A stretch of DNA of 64,000 nucleotides from Rhizobium sp. ACO-34A. GTDB lineage: Bacteria > Pseudomonadota > Alphaproteobacteria > Rhizobiales > Rhizobiaceae. The stretch lies in contig CP021371.1 in the NCBI GenBank assembly GCA_002600635.1, forward strand, positions 2,049,001-2,113,000, read 5' to 3'. A model generated the notes under the pieces. The model was not told the origin of the DNA and made no database searches. It saw nothing but the letters and a program-made list of their open reading frames with translations. The position numbers were made by a program, and so were the translations under genes. Of the stretch, positions 1-11,151 are shown one piece after another; within the stretch, counting starts at the first letter, position 1, and the number at the start of each line of letters is the position of its first letter.

Positions 1-2823
1 TTCTTCGTCTTTCAGGTGATGTTCTGCGGCACGGCTGCGACCATCGTTTCCGGTGCTGTCGCAGAGCGCATGAAGCTTGCGGCTTATGTCTTCGGTTCGA
101 TTTTTCTTTCGGCGATCATCTATCCGCTGTTTGTCCATTGGGCCTGGGGTGCGGCGCTCGGTCCAAATTCCGGAGCCTTCCTCGCCAATCTCGGTTTCGT
201 CGATTTCGCCGGTTCCACGGTGGTTCATGCGACCGGCGGATGGATATCGCTCGCGGCCTGCGTCGTCATCGGTCCGCGGTTGGGGCGCTATGACAGCCAG
301 GGTAGACCTGTCAGGATTGCCGGCCATAGTCCGGTTTTGTCGACAACCGGCGCCCTTGTTCTGTTCTTCGGCTGGATCGGCTTCAATGGGGGATCGACGC
401 TCTCGGCCAATGCCGATGTTGCGCCGATCATCCTCAATACGGTGCTTGCCGGTGGCATCGCCTGCTGCGTCGGCTATGTGCTAGGCTACCTTCAGGACCA
501 TGTCGTTCTGCCGGAAAAGTCGCTGTGCGGGATGCTCGGCGGGTTGGTCGCCGTAACGGCCGGTTGCCATGTGCTCGAACCCGGCGGTGCCTTGATCGTC
601 GGCGCTCTTGGAGCTGCAGTGGCGATCTTCGCGAATGACATCATGGAGCGCAAGTTCAAGGTCGATGACGCCGTGGGTGCAATCGGTGTGCACGGCTTTG
701 CCGGTGTTGCCGGCACGCTCGCCCTGGCGCTTTTGGCGCCGGTCGATCGTCTCCCGGCAGGCGGGCGTTTCGAGCAGCTTTATGTGCAGGCATTCGGTTC
801 CGCATTGAATTTCTACTGGACGTTTGGCCTTGGCTGGATCTTCTTCAAGATCCTGGACAAGACCTTGGGTATCCGCGTCTCCGGCGAGGTCGAGGAAATC
901 GGCCTGAACGTTGCCGAACATGGCAGCAGGCTGGGTATTGGCCATGTGGAACAGGCCTTGTCGGACCTCCTGTCCGGCTCGGCTGATCTGAGCCGCAGGT
1001 TGCCGGTAGAAGCTGGCGACGATGCCGAAAAACTGACAGCGCTCTTCAACCGGTTGATGGACAACATCCAGACAGAGGAGAAGGCGCGCGAGGAGGAACG
1101 CTCGCTGAGACGTGACGATGAAGAGGCCGAACGTGTCACGGCGCTCGCCAACGCCACGTTCGAGGCCATCGTCATCTACCACGACGGGGTCATCGTCGAC
1201 GGTAACGACCAGTTGGCGGAGTTGATCGGCATTCCTCTTTCGGACCTGATCGGTAGGCCGATCCGGGGTTTCCTTGCTGCAGCGGATCAATCCGAGATCG
1301 ATGAGATGACGAGTGCCGAAGGCGGCTTCGACATGGAGATCGACCTGCTGCGCGGCGATGGCGAGATTGTTCCGGTCGAGGCAAAGGGGCGCGAAATCGT
1401 CTATCGCGGCAGGTCCATGCGCATCGGTTGTCTCGTCGATCTCCGCGAGCGCAAGCGCGTCGAAAACCAGATCCGTTATCTTGCCCAGCATGATCCGCTG
1501 ACGTCGCTGCCGAATCGGGCGCTGTTCAATCAGAAGCTTGCGGAAAGCGTGGCGGACATCAGACGCCTCGGCGGATGCGCCGTTCTGATGATCGATCTCG
1601 ATCACTTCAAGGATATCAACGACATTCACGGTCATCCGGCCGGAGATGCAGTCATCCGCGAGACGGCTGATCGCCTGCAGCGGATACTGGGGCGCCATGA
1701 TGTGGCCGCCCGGCTTGGCGGTGATGAGTTCGCCATCATCCTGTCACGGATCAATTTCCAGGCGCAGGTGGAGGATTTCTGCGAGCGGTTGGCACAATCG
1801 TTCCGCAAACCTTTCGAAATCGGTTCGGGCGATCTGATCAAATGCGGCGTCAGCATCGGTGCCGCCATGTGCCCTGACCACGCTGAAACGGTCGAGGAAC
1901 TGGTTGGCCGTGCGGACGTGGCGCTCTACCACGCCAAGAATTCCGGCCGGAACACCTTCCAGATCTTCAAGCCCGGCATGAATACGCTGATCGAAAAGCG
2001 CCGCGCTCTGGAAATCGATCTCGATGCCGGCATCGCAAGGGGCGAATTCGAACTCTTCCTGCAGCCGCGGGTCGATGTGGTTTCCGCGGAAGTCACGTCC
2101 TACGAGGCTTTGCTGCGCTGGCACCATCCGGACCGCGGCATCGTCAGTCCTGTCGATTTCATTCCGGTCGCCGAAGCGTCCGGCAAGATCATCGCTCTGG
2201 GTGAGTGGGCGATCCGCGAGGCTTGCCGAATGCTCTCGCTGGAGGAGAACGTCCACAGGCTGTCGATCAATGTCAGCCCGATCCAGTTTCGCCATACTGA
2301 TTTCCGCCGTCGCCTCGACGAGATTGTCCGCAAGGCTGGAGTAGACACAAAACGGCTGGAACTCGAGATCACCGAGAGCGTGCTGATCGACGACGACAAG
2401 CGGGCGCTGAAGATTCTCAACGAACTCAAGACGAGCGGTTATGAGATCGCGCTCGACGATTTCGGCACCGGCTATTCCTCCCTGTCCTACCTCAGCCGCT
2501 ATCCCTTCGACACGATCAAGATCGACCGCGGTTTCGTCTCCAATCTCGGGGAGGAGGCCAGTGCCGAGGCGATCGTGCATTCGATCATCGATCTCGGTGG
2601 ACGCCTTGGCATGACGGTGGTGGCCGAGGGTGTCGAGACACTGGAGCAGGCGCAATTCCTGGCGAGGTCCGGATGTGACGAATTGCAGGGTTACCTGCTC
2701 GGCCGGCCGCAGCCGCTGGACAAGATCGCGCTGACAGTGCCGGCAGAGGTCGTGGCGGGCCTTGCTGCGGAAATCCACGCTTCGGTTGAGACGCCCGCAA
2801 CCCAACGCGCTCTGATGCGTTAA
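1..2823 (+). CDS. Ammonium-transporter-like sensor fused to PAS-GGDEF-EAL (5' partial)
   Basis: The reading frame is open from the first base, so the N-terminus lies outside the window. Counting codons from base 1, residues 1 to about 285 are the later membrane helices of an Amt/AmtB ammonium transporter. Both pore histidines appear conserved (VVHATGG, His76; GVHGFAG, His231). A HAMP-like linker, a PAS segment (about 375-480), a GGDEF domain (GGDEF at 573-577) and an EAL domain (EAL at 702-704, DDFGTGYSSL near 819) follow. Both catalytic signatures look intact, but the RxxD inhibitory site before GGDEF is absent (GRHD). By family knowledge it would make or break cyclic di-GMP at the inner membrane. 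Coupling to ammonium is inferred from the fusion. A second diguanylate cyclase gene follows 137 bp downstream. Confidence 0.9.
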   Translation, partial: FFVFQVMFCGTAATIVSGAVAERMKLAAYVFGSIFLSAIIYPLFVHWAWGAALGPNSGAFLANLGFVDFAGSTVVHATGGWISLAACVVIGPRLGRYDSQGRPVRIAGHSPVLSTTGALVLFFGWIGFNGGSTLSANADVAPIILNTVLAGGIACCVGYVLGYLQDHVVLPEKSLCGMLGGLVAVTAGCHVLEPGGALIVGALGAAVAIFANDIMERKFKVDDAVGAIGVHGFAGVAGTLALALLAPVDRLPAGGRFEQLYVQAFGSALNFYWTFGLGWIFFKILDKTLGIRVSGEVEEIGLNVAEHGSRLGIGHVEQALSDLLSGSADLSRRLPVEAGDDAEKLTALFNRLMDNIQTEEKAREEERSLRRDDEEAERVTALANATFEAIVIYHDGVIVDGNDQLAELIGIPLSDLIGRPIRGFLAAADQSEIDEMTSAEGGFDMEIDLLRGDGEIVPVEAKGREIVYRGRSMRIGCLVDLRERKRVENQIRYLAQHDPLTSLPNRALFNQKLAESVADIRRLGGCAVLMIDLDHFKDINDIHGHPAGDAVIRETADRLQRILGRHDVAARLGGDEFAIILSRINFQAQVEDFCERLAQSFRKPFEIGSGDLIKCGVSIGAAMCPDHAETVEELVGRADVALYHAKNSGRNTFQIFKPGMNTLIEKRRALEIDLDAGIARGEFELFLQPRVDVVSAEVTSYEALLRWHHPDRGIVSPVDFIPVAEASGKIIALGEWAIREACRMLSLEENVHRLSINVSPIQFRHTDFRRRLDEIVRKAGVDTKRLELEITESVLIDDDKRALKILNELKTSGYEIALDDFGTGYSSLSYLSRYPFDTIKIDRGFVSNLGEEASAEAIVHSIIDLGGRLGMTVVAEGVETLEQAQFLARSGCDELQGYLLGRPQPLDKIALTVPAEVVAGLAAEIHASVETPATQRALMR

Positions 2824-2960
2824 AGGCCGGATACTGCGGCTGCGAAGAGATAGTTGCCCGGCGTACCGGATAAGCCCGGCATCTCCTTTCGAATAGCGGC
2901 GAAGCCTGATAATGCGAATGGGCGGCGGCAGGTTGCTGCTTCAACCGAGGGACATCGAGC

Positions 2961-4223
2961 ATGCAGACGTGGAACCTGGCCTTGTTCGTCAGCGAAGCGG
3001 TGCTCTATTTCGTCCTGATGACGACGCTCCTGCATTTCCGGCACAGGATCGGCCTTGGAGTGTTCCTGACGGCACTTGGCGTCATGCACTTCGTCGAGAC
3101 ATACTTGGCCGCCGTATTCTATATCGAACTCCCCTTCGGTGTCGTCTCGCCGGGCTCTTCGGTCTTCTTCGCTGGCAAGCTGATGCTGATCCTGATGCTC
3201 TACATCAAGGAAGATGCGTCCACCGTCCGCCAGCCGATCTACGGGCTCTTCCTGGGCAATCTGGTGACGGTCGCCATGGCGCAGCTTCTGCTGTTGCACC
3301 AGACGGTCGAGCCGACGGCAGCGCAGGCCGCGGACATGACCTTCCTGCGGGAAATGGGCCTGCTGATGGTCTGGGGCACGACACTGCTCTATCTCGATTC
3401 GCTCGGCATCATTCTGCTGTACGAACGGCTTGGCCGGCTGATGCCACGATTTCCAATCGCGCGGTTCTGGCTTTCCGGCGCTCTGGTGCTGACCTTCGAC
3501 CAGGTCGGGTTCTTCGCGCTCCTGAACCATCTCTTCGGCACGCCTCTGGACGTTTTCTGGGGTGGCTGGCGCGCGAAGATGGTGTCCGTCATCCTCTATT
3601 CGATAATGTTCGCGCTCTATCACCGGCTGCTGCGTGGTGGTGGAGCCATGCATTCGAGACGTCCGATCCGCGATGTCTTCAGCGACCTGACTTTCCGGGA
3701 ACGCTACGAGGACCTCTTGTCCCGTACGGGACGTGACGTACTGACCGGGGTGTTCGATCGCAGCCGCATGGAGATCGAGGCGCCACGGCTTCTGCGCGAG
3801 TCTCTCAAGGCGGATGAGCCGGCAAGCTTGATGATTATCGACGTCGACCATTTCAAGTCGATCAACGATCGGTTCGGACATCTGCGCGGGGACGAATTGT
3901 TGAAGGAGATCGCTGGCTGTCTTCAATCCGCGATAAGGTCTCAGGACCATCTCTTCCGCTTTGGCGGTGAGGAATTCGTGGTGATGTGTCCGCGCACGAG
4001 CTATGCGGATGCCATGACGCTCGGGGATGGTCTGTGCACGGCCATTCGCAACCGGGTCATCAATCCGACAGGCGAGGCCGTGACCATCAGTCTCGGTATT
4101 GCCGCCGCCCCGGAGGACGGCGGCAGTTTCAACGGTCTGCTGTCATCGGCAGACGAACGGCTCTATCAGGCCAAGAGCGACGGCCGGAACCGGATCGTGG
4201 GCCGGCCGATCGCAGAGGTTTAG
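2961..4223 (+). CDS. Membrane-anchored diguanylate cyclase (GGDEF)
   Basis: The protein has 420 residues. The N-terminal 230 are hydrophobic, with about six or seven predicted membrane helices and no named sensor domain that I recognise. The C-terminal GGDEF domain carries GGEEF at residues 335-339 and an RxxD inhibitory site (RSQD, 326-329) at the usual five-residue distance, so it should make c-di-GMP with product feedback. It begins at the ATG after GGGACATCGAGC. It follows the Amt-GGDEF-EAL gene in the same direction and may share its signalling circuit. Its 3' end meets the convergent azoreductase gene, overlapping by 4 bases. The sensed signal is unknown. Confidence 0.9.
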   Translation: MQTWNLALFVSEAVLYFVLMTTLLHFRHRIGLGVFLTALGVMHFVETYLAAVFYIELPFGVVSPGSSVFFAGKLMLILMLYIKEDASTVRQPIYGLFLGNLVTVAMAQLLLLHQTVEPTAAQAADMTFLREMGLLMVWGTTLLYLDSLGIILLYERLGRLMPRFPIARFWLSGALVLTFDQVGFFALLNHLFGTPLDVFWGGWRAKMVSVILYSIMFALYHRLLRGGGAMHSRRPIRDVFSDLTFRERYEDLLSRTGRDVLTGVFDRSRMEIEAPRLLRESLKADEPASLMIIDVDHFKSINDRFGHLRGDELLKEIAGCLQSAIRSQDHLFRFGGEEFVVMCPRTSYADAMTLGDGLCTAIRNRVINPTGEAVTISLGIAAAPEDGGSFNGLLSSADERLYQAKSDGRNRIVGRPIAEV

Positions 4224-4834
4224 GCAGCCTGAGCCAGTTCCTGGGCGCGAGCCTGAGCGGCGCCGATTGCCTTCTCGGCAGCTTCCGGACCGTATGCAAC
4301 GCCTTCGATGCGGATTGCTTCGATATCGGTGATGCCGATGAAGTTCAGGACGCGGCGGAGATAGGGCTCAGCGAAGTCCAGAGCGGCTGCGTCGCCGGAG
4401 TAGATGCCGCCGGAGGCAATGACGAGGTAAGCCTTCTTGCCCTTCAAAAGGCCAACCGGGCCGTTCTCCGTGTAATTGAAGGTACGGCCGGCGCGGGCGA
4501 TGTGATCGACCCAGGACTTCAGGATCGAGGAGATACCGAAGTTGATGAAGCCGCTGGAGAGAACGATCGTGTCGGCAGCCAGCAGTTCGTCAACCGCTGC
4601 GTCGGAGACGGCGATGGCTTCGGCCTGAGCGGGCGTGCGGTCTGCCGGAGCAAGACGGATTGCCGAAGAGAAGTCGCTGCCGATATGCGGAAGGGGAGCG
4701 GCGGACAGGTCGCGGTCCACGAGGGTGGAGCCGGGAGCCTTCTTCTGCAGTTCTTCAACGAGCTGCAGGGCGATCTTGGTGGAGAGGGAATCGTCACCAC
4801 GGGTGCTGCCGCGGACGAGAAGAATGGAGGACAT
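4220..4834 (-). CDS. azoR: FMN-dependent NADH-azoreductase
   Basis: The protein has 204 residues, the usual length for AzoR/AcpD flavoproteins. The N-terminal flavodoxin-like phosphate loop (LLVRGSTRGDDSLS) and the SSGFINFGISSILKSWVDH segment are typical. Members reduce quinones and azo compounds with NAD(P)H in the cytoplasm and often protect against thiol or quinone stress. It is divergent from a LysR-type regulator with a 138 bp intergenic region holding a perfect inverted repeat, a classic arrangement for LysR control of the neighbouring flavoenzyme. Control by that regulator is inferred. Confidence 0.9.
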   Translation of the reverse strand: MSSILLVRGSTRGDDSLSTKIALQLVEELQKKAPGSTLVDRDLSAAPLPHIGSDFSSAIRLAPADRTPAQAEAIAVSDAAVDELLAADTIVLSSGFINFGISSILKSWVDHIARAGRTFNYTENGPVGLLKGKKAYLVIASGGIYSGDAAALDFAEPYLRRVLNFIGITDIEAIRIEGVAYGPEAAEKAIGAAQARAQELAQAA

Positions 4835-4909
4835 GGTCTTACCTCTTGATCTGGAATTGGTGCCCGCAGGTCCAGGGAGGAGACCTTGGCGGTGAGAAAT
4901 AGATAAGTT

Positions 4910-4938
4910 TTGCGACCAATCGAAAAAACTGTGATAAT
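4910..4938 (+). promoter_or_regulatory. Sigma-70-like promoter of the lysR gene
   Basis: TTGCGA (4910-4915) and GATAAT (4933-4938) are separated by 17 bases, a good fit to a housekeeping promoter. The inverted repeat at 4938-4958 begins at the last base of the -10 box, so a protein bound there would cover the transcription start. This suggests autorepression. Confidence 0.55.
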
Positions 4939-4958
4939 ATCGATTTGTTCAATCGATA
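4938..4958. promoter_or_regulatory. Inverted repeat, probable LysR operator between azoR and lysR
   Basis: TATCGATT (4938-4945) and AATCGATA (4951-4958) are perfect 8-base arms around TGTTC. It lies between the divergent azoR and lysR genes, 14 bases before the chosen lysR start. LysR-type regulators bind such dyads (T-N11-A core). Which regulator binds is inferred from position. Confidence 0.55.
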
Positions 4959-4972
4959 AATTGGATGGAAGC

Positions 4973-5974
4973 ATGCTGCCCAATCCCACCCTTGATCAAC
5001 TGCAGGTCTTTGTTGCCATTGCAGAAACCGGCAGTTTCTCTGCTGCGGCACGACGCATGAACCGCGCGCAGTCCGTCATCAGCTACACGATCGGCAATCT
5101 GGAGGCTCAGCTGCAGCTCTCGCTGTTCGAACGCAACGGCGCGCGGCAGCCGACATTGACCGAGGCGGGGCGGGCGGTGCTGGAGGATGCCAAGCGCATC
5201 ATCGCCGATCTCGATGGCCTGAGGGCACGTACCAAGGCTCTGACCGAAGGGCTGGAGCCGAAACTGTCGGTCGCCGTCAGCGTCATGGTGCCGGACTTCA
5301 CGGTTATGGAGGTGTTGACGCTTTTCCAGAAGACTTTCCCCACGGTGCCGTTGCATCTGACGGTCGGTTCGCCCTTCTTCGTCGGGAGAATGGTTGACGA
5401 GGGGAACGCGGACATTGCCATCGGCGGTGCGGCCAAGGAGGCAAGCGGCGGTGTCGTCGAACGGAAGATCGGCCATTCCTTCATCGTTCCCGTCGCCGCT
5501 CCGCAGCATCGTCTGGCGGCGCTGGGACGGCGGCTGAGCTTCGCAGATGTCGTCGATGACGTGCAGATCGTCGTGACAGACAGTGCCCGACCGCCAGACG
5601 ACCGGGGATTCAACATCATTTCCCGGCGCAGGTGGCATGTCAGCGATATGACCACCAAGCACAGGCTGGTGCTCGCCGGCCTCGGATGGGGTGGGGTGCC
5701 TCTCGCCATGGTGCGGGACGATATCAAGGACGGACGTCTCGTCCGGCTGGATGTCGAGCCCTACGAGCAATTCGAATATCCACTGGCGGCTCTCTGGCGT
5801 GTCGCGACACCACCGGGGCCGGCCGGACGCTGGCTGGTAGATCGTTTTGCCGAGCGTTTGTCGAACTGCCCCGACAACATGACGGATGCCATCGCGCATA
5901 TCACCAGTGACGACGATCCGGCGGCAGCGAGGGTGCGCAAGGCCGCTCCCGCTGTATTGCGCGAGGTGGTTTGA
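4973..5974 (+). CDS. LysR-family transcriptional regulator
   Basis: The protein has 333 residues from the ATG of MLPNPTLDQLQVF. An upstream in-frame start at 4910 would run through the promoter and operator and is rejected. The N-terminal winged helix is typical (FVAIAETGSFSAAARRMNRA), followed by the usual linker helix and a periplasmic-binding-like effector domain from about residue 90. The divergent azoR gene and the dyad between them make azoR its likely target. A long C-terminal tail (about residues 295-333) extends past the effector domain. Confidence 0.9.
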   Translation: MLPNPTLDQLQVFVAIAETGSFSAAARRMNRAQSVISYTIGNLEAQLQLSLFERNGARQPTLTEAGRAVLEDAKRIIADLDGLRARTKALTEGLEPKLSVAVSVMVPDFTVMEVLTLFQKTFPTVPLHLTVGSPFFVGRMVDEGNADIAIGGAAKEASGGVVERKIGHSFIVPVAAPQHRLAALGRRLSFADVVDDVQIVVTDSARPPDDRGFNIISRRRWHVSDMTTKHRLVLAGLGWGGVPLAMVRDDIKDGRLVRLDVEPYEQFEYPLAALWRVATPPGPAGRWLVDRFAERLSNCPDNMTDAIAHITSDDDPAAARVRKAAPAVLREVV

Positions 5975-5987
5975 TCCACATCCGGCG

Positions 5988-6050
5988 CTAGCGCATTTCC
6001 AGCAAAAGTGTGTCACGGTTTTGCGTCCGGAAATGCGTAAAAACAAAGGG

Positions 6051-6056
<6 letters not shown>
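5988..6056. repeat. Rhizobial palindromic intergenic repeat
   Basis: CGCATTTCC (5992-6000) pairs with GGAAATGCG (6029-6037), and GCAAAA (6002-6007) pairs with TTTTGC (6019-6024). The tail AAAAACAAAGGGCTAGAG is the usual border of a repeat abundant between genes in Rhizobiaceae. The element lies between the convergent lysR and cpdB-like genes, and the stop codon of the latter (6051-6053) is inside its border. The folded RNA may also act as a terminator. Confidence 0.75.
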
Positions 6057-8039
<1,983 letters not shown>

Positions 8040-8235
8040 GGCGGGCTCCTTCATGAATTTCCTCTCGGGCCGGGAGAGTATGTCTGTTTTTCGAGAAGTG
8101 CATCCCGAAAATGACAGGGATATGATGGCCAAGGTGAGGATTTTTCATGACGTAAGCGCGGACGACCGAAGGGCGCCCGCGCTTTGGAGGTCAAACGTGT
8201 TATCCTGCCGGATCCCGCGAGAGGTAACGGTCTTC

Positions 8236-8571
8236 TCAGCGGGCGAGAACCGGCCGTACTTCCTGATGGAAATTGCGGAAATATGCCGACATCTGCGCCA
8301 GCGAATTGGAATTCTGGTCGATCTGGATGCCGAGATAGCCGCCATAGGCCCAACGCACGGTGCCTTCGATCAGGCCGATATCTTCCGTCCGGATGACGAC
8401 ATGGCTTCCCTTCGCGACACTCAACTGTCCAAGCAGCTCGATACCGATGCCGGTGCGCGAGATGTTGTAGATGCGCCCGTCGATTTCCTGGTTGAGATGC
8501 CTGATCCTGCCCTTCATGCGTACGCGGCTGCGGGTCGCTCTGCGCCCCTCTATTTGCAGTCTGTGTTCCAT
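8236..8571 (-). CDS. PilZ-domain protein, putative c-di-GMP receptor
   Basis: The protein has 111 residues from the ATG of MEHRLQIEGRRATRSRVRM. Upstream in-frame starts have no support. The N-terminal RRATRSR is an RxxxR motif, and YNISRTGIGIE corresponds to the (D/N)xSxxG motif, so both PilZ c-di-GMP-binding signatures are present. The rest is one PilZ beta-barrel. It is a stand-alone adaptor with no output domain, and its partner is unknown. Two GGDEF genes lie 4-8 kb upstream, but I infer no direct link. Confidence 0.85.
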   Translation of the reverse strand: MEHRLQIEGRRATRSRVRMKGRIRHLNQEIDGRIYNISRTGIGIELLGQLSVAKGSHVVIRTEDIGLIEGTVRWAYGGYLGIQIDQNSNSLAQMSAYFRNFHQEVRPVLAR

Positions 8572-8671
8572 CGCATACCCCCATGCTGTTCGATTTCGGG
8601 GCAGTATGACAACTACACGTAGATCTCGGTTAAACGTGATCGATAAAATGCAACCGATCTTGCATTTTTTA

Positions 8672-9133
8672 TCAGAGGTCGACATTGGGCCGTTCCATCA
8701 CTTCCCGAAGAGCAAAGCTTGAATTGATCTTCACCACATGCGGCAGGGCGGAGAGCCAGTCGCGGTGGATCCGCTCGTAGTCTTCGAGATCCTTGGCCGC
8801 GACCCTGAGAATATAGTCGTATTCGCCCGACATCAGGTAACAGACCAGAACGTTCGGACAGCGCTTCACTGCCACCTCGAATTCGCTGAGCGTCTTGGCG
8901 AACTGTCCGGAGAGCGAGATGTGGACGATCACCATCATCTTGTACTCGATCGCCTTGTGCGACAGCCGGGCATAATAGCCGCTGATGACGCCGGTCTTTT
9001 CGAGAATGTCGTGCCGTCTCGAGCAGGCCGAGGGGCTGAGGCCCACCTTCTCCGCGAGTTCGGCATTGGTCATGCGGCCGTTCTGCTGAAGCTCCTTCAG
9101 AATGGCAAGATCGATGCTGTCGAGTTCACTCAT
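8672..9133 (-). CDS. Lrp/AsnC-family regulator of alanine dehydrogenase
   Basis: The protein has 153 residues from the ATG of MSELDSIDLAILKELQ. An N-terminal helix-turn-helix (TNAELAEKVGLSPSACSRRH) is followed by a RAM ligand-binding domain (about residues 65-145). The gene is divergent from ald across 157 bp. Lrp-type AldR/PutR-like regulators commonly sense an amino acid and control the neighbouring catabolic gene, so alanine-responsive control of ald is inferred. Confidence 0.9.
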   Translation of the reverse strand: MSELDSIDLAILKELQQNGRMTNAELAEKVGLSPSACSRRHDILEKTGVISGYYARLSHKAIEYKMMVIVHISLSGQFAKTLSEFEVAVKRCPNVLVCYLMSGEYDYILRVAAKDLEDYERIHRDWLSALPHVVKINSSFALREVMERPNVDL

Positions 9134-9290
9134 TCGCGGATCTTTCGAAATTTTCTGAAACAAACGCAATTTTCTGCGAATGATGCGGTTTTGGCAATTC
9201 CATTTTGCAAGGACATTCCACGCGTTCGGTGGTTCAATTTCTCGCTTTCAAACAGAGACCGGCTCAAGGCCGGCGAGAAGAGAGGAACCC
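9134..9290. promoter_or_regulatory. Divergent lrp-ald control region
   Basis: This 157 bp stretch is clearly richer in A+T than its flanks. It contains repeated GCAATTTT/GCAATTCCATTTTGC-type segments between 9150 and 9225, the degenerate character expected of Lrp-family sites. I cannot assign exact promoter boxes. A purine-rich site (AGAGGAACCC) precedes the ald ATG. Confidence 0.4.
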
Positions 9291-10409
9291 ATGCGCGTAG
9301 GCTGCCCCAAGGAAATCAAGAACCATGAATATCGCGTCGGACTGACGCCCGGCGCCGTCCGTGAATATGTGGCTCACGGCCACGACGTGCTCGTCGAAAC
9401 AGGGGCGGGGGCCGGTATCGGCGCGGATGACGGGGCCTATATGGCTGCGGGCGCAAGGATCGCCGCAAGCGCCAGGGATGTGTTCGAAAAGTCGGACATG
9501 ATCGTCAAGGTCAAGGAACCACAGCCCTCCGAATGGGTGCAACTGCGCGATGGCCAGATCCTCTACACCTACCTGCATCTCGCGCCCGATCCGGAACAGA
9601 CGAAGGGCCTTCTGGCCAGCGGCGTGACGGCCGTCGCCTACGAGACGGTTACCGACGACCGTGGCGGGCTGCCGTTGCTTGCTCCCATGTCTGAAGTCGC
9701 GGGACGCCTTGCGATCCAGGCGGGAGCGACGGCCTTGCAGAAGGCGAATGGCGGCCGTGGCATTCTGCTTGGCGGTGTCCCGGGTGTCCTGCCGGCCAAG
9801 GTGACCGTGATCGGCGGCGGCGTCGTTGGCCTGCATGCCGCGCGCATGGCGGCGGGTCTTGGCGCCGACGTAAGCATCATCGATCGCTCATTGCCGCGCC
9901 TGCGTTTGCTCGACGAGCTTTTCGCCGGCCGGATTCATACTGTCTATTCGACCATCGATGCGCTGGAACAGGAAGTGTTCTCGGCGGACCTCGTGATCGG
10001 CGCGGTGCTGATCCCCGGCGCGGCCGCGCCGAAACTCGTCACCCGCGAAATGCTTTCCGGCATGAAGAAGGGAGCGGTCATCGTCGATGTGGCGATCGAT
10101 CAGGGCGGCTGTTTCGAGACCTCCCACGCGACCACACATTCCGATCCGACCTATGAGGTCGATGGCATCGTGCATTACTGCGTCGCCAACATGCCGGGCG
10201 CCGTTCCGGTGACGTCGGCCCATGCGCTCAACAATGCCACGCTGGTGCATGGTCTGGCGCTGGCGAACAGGGGGTTGCGGGCGATCGCAGAGGACCGGCA
10301 TCTGCGCAATGGCCTCAACGTCCACCGTGGCCGGGTCACCAATGGACCTGTCGCGGAGGCGCTGGGATATGACCTTCAGGCGCCCGAACTGGCGCTGAAC
10401 GTCGCCTGA
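9291..10409 (+). CDS. ald: Alanine dehydrogenase
   Basis: The protein has 372 residues, the standard length. The start [20 protein letters not shown] is preceded by AGAGGA. The N-terminal substrate domain holds the catalytic Lys/His region (YTYLHLAPD), and the NAD-binding Rossmann loop is [15 protein letters not shown]. The enzyme converts L-alanine plus NAD to pyruvate, ammonia and NADH in the cytoplasm. In rhizobia it works in alanine catabolism and synthesis. The divergent Lrp-type gene is its probable regulator, and a strong hairpin terminator follows. Confidence 0.95.
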   Translation: MRVGCPKEIKNHEYRVGLTPGAVREYVAHGHDVLVETGAGAGIGADDGAYMAAGARIAASARDVFEKSDMIVKVKEPQPSEWVQLRDGQILYTYLHLAPDPEQTKGLLASGVTAVAYETVTDDRGGLPLLAPMSEVAGRLAIQAGATALQKANGGRGILLGGVPGVLPAKVTVIGGGVVGLHAARMAAGLGADVSIIDRSLPRLRLLDELFAGRIHTVYSTIDALEQEVFSADLVIGAVLIPGAAAPKLVTREMLSGMKKGAVIVDVAIDQGGCFETSHATTHSDPTYEVDGIVHYCVANMPGAVPVTSAHALNNATLVHGLALANRGLRAIAEDRHLRNGLNVHRGRVTNGPVAEALGYDLQAPELALNVA

Positions 10410-10468
10410 GAAGTCACTGCCACGGCAAGCGCGATGTCAGGTCCGCTTCTTCTGCGTGGCCGTGGCCG

Positions 10469-10502
10469 AAAAGGGCCGGCTTTCCCAGCAGCCGGCCCTT
10501 TT
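10469..10502. terminator. Bidirectional rho-independent terminator (ald / DUF1203)
   Basis: AAAAGGGCCGGCT (10469-10481) pairs perfectly with AGCCGGCCCTTTT (10490-10502) across an 8-base loop. The A and T runs at the two ends let it serve both convergent genes. Confidence 0.85.
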
Positions 10503-10511
10503 CGTTTCGGA

Positions 10512-10982
10512 TCAAGCCCGGTCGATCCGGCACTGGTAGCAATTGTTGCGGGCGGAGCGGACATGCACATAGGCGATATCAGGTCGCGCCAGGAGTTCGG
10601 CGGCTCGCGCCTCTACGTTTTCGCGCAGGGTGACGGCGCCCGTGCCGTAGACGATGCGGTCGTCATGGCCGTAGCCGCGCAGAATGTAATCCGGACTGCT
10701 CTCGAGGATCGGCGGCACAGCCTCCCCGGCATGGCGCGGGCATTCCTCGGCATGCATGAAGATCGGACCCGTTTCGGCATAGGGCTGAAGAGCCGGGAAG
10801 GGACGATAGGCTAGCGTCAGGTACGGCTTGCCGTCGCCGATGTCTGCGAGGCAATGGCGGCATGGATAGCCGGTGCCGGAGGTCATGCGTCTCTCGGGGG
10901 CGAGGCCATAGGCATCCGTTTCGCCGCGGCGGTAGGAGGCTGCCTCATCGCTCGGCATGGCGGTGAACGTGATGGTCGTCAT
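10512..10982 (-). CDS. DUF1203 family protein
   Basis: The protein has 156 residues and matches the DUF1203 family (MTTITFTAMPSDEAASYRRG start, CRHCLADIGDG with a CxxC pair, FMHAEECPRH, VHVRSARNNCYQC at the end). The C-H-C-type residues suggest a bound metal or structural cysteines. No function is established. It is monocistronic, convergent with ald, and preceded by GGAAACACCTC before the ATG. Confidence 0.8.
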   Translation of the reverse strand: MTTITFTAMPSDEAASYRRGETDAYGLAPERRMTSGTGYPCRHCLADIGDGKPYLTLAYRPFPALQPYAETGPIFMHAEECPRHAGEAVPPILESSPDYILRGYGHDDRIVYGTGAVTLRENVEARAAELLARPDIAYVHVRSARNNCYQCRIDRA

Positions 10983-11151
10983 GAGGTGTTTCCTTGTGAT
11001 TGTGTCCCATTCTCCCGTTCATAATGAAGCCCGCCCACCCGATTCTTGCCTTGCTGACTGATATCCGCCCAGATTTGGTGATTCTCCCTCTCTTCCCGCT
11101 GTCCTAGCTTCCTGCCGCGTTTTCGCTCTTCAGGGGAACACGGGGGGGTAC

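Noticed and set aside
8154..8184. AAGCGCGG/CCGCGCTT dyad between the cpdB-like and PilZ genes
   Set aside because: The arms are 15 bases apart with no T run. It could be a weak terminator of the PilZ gene, but the support is too thin for a feature.
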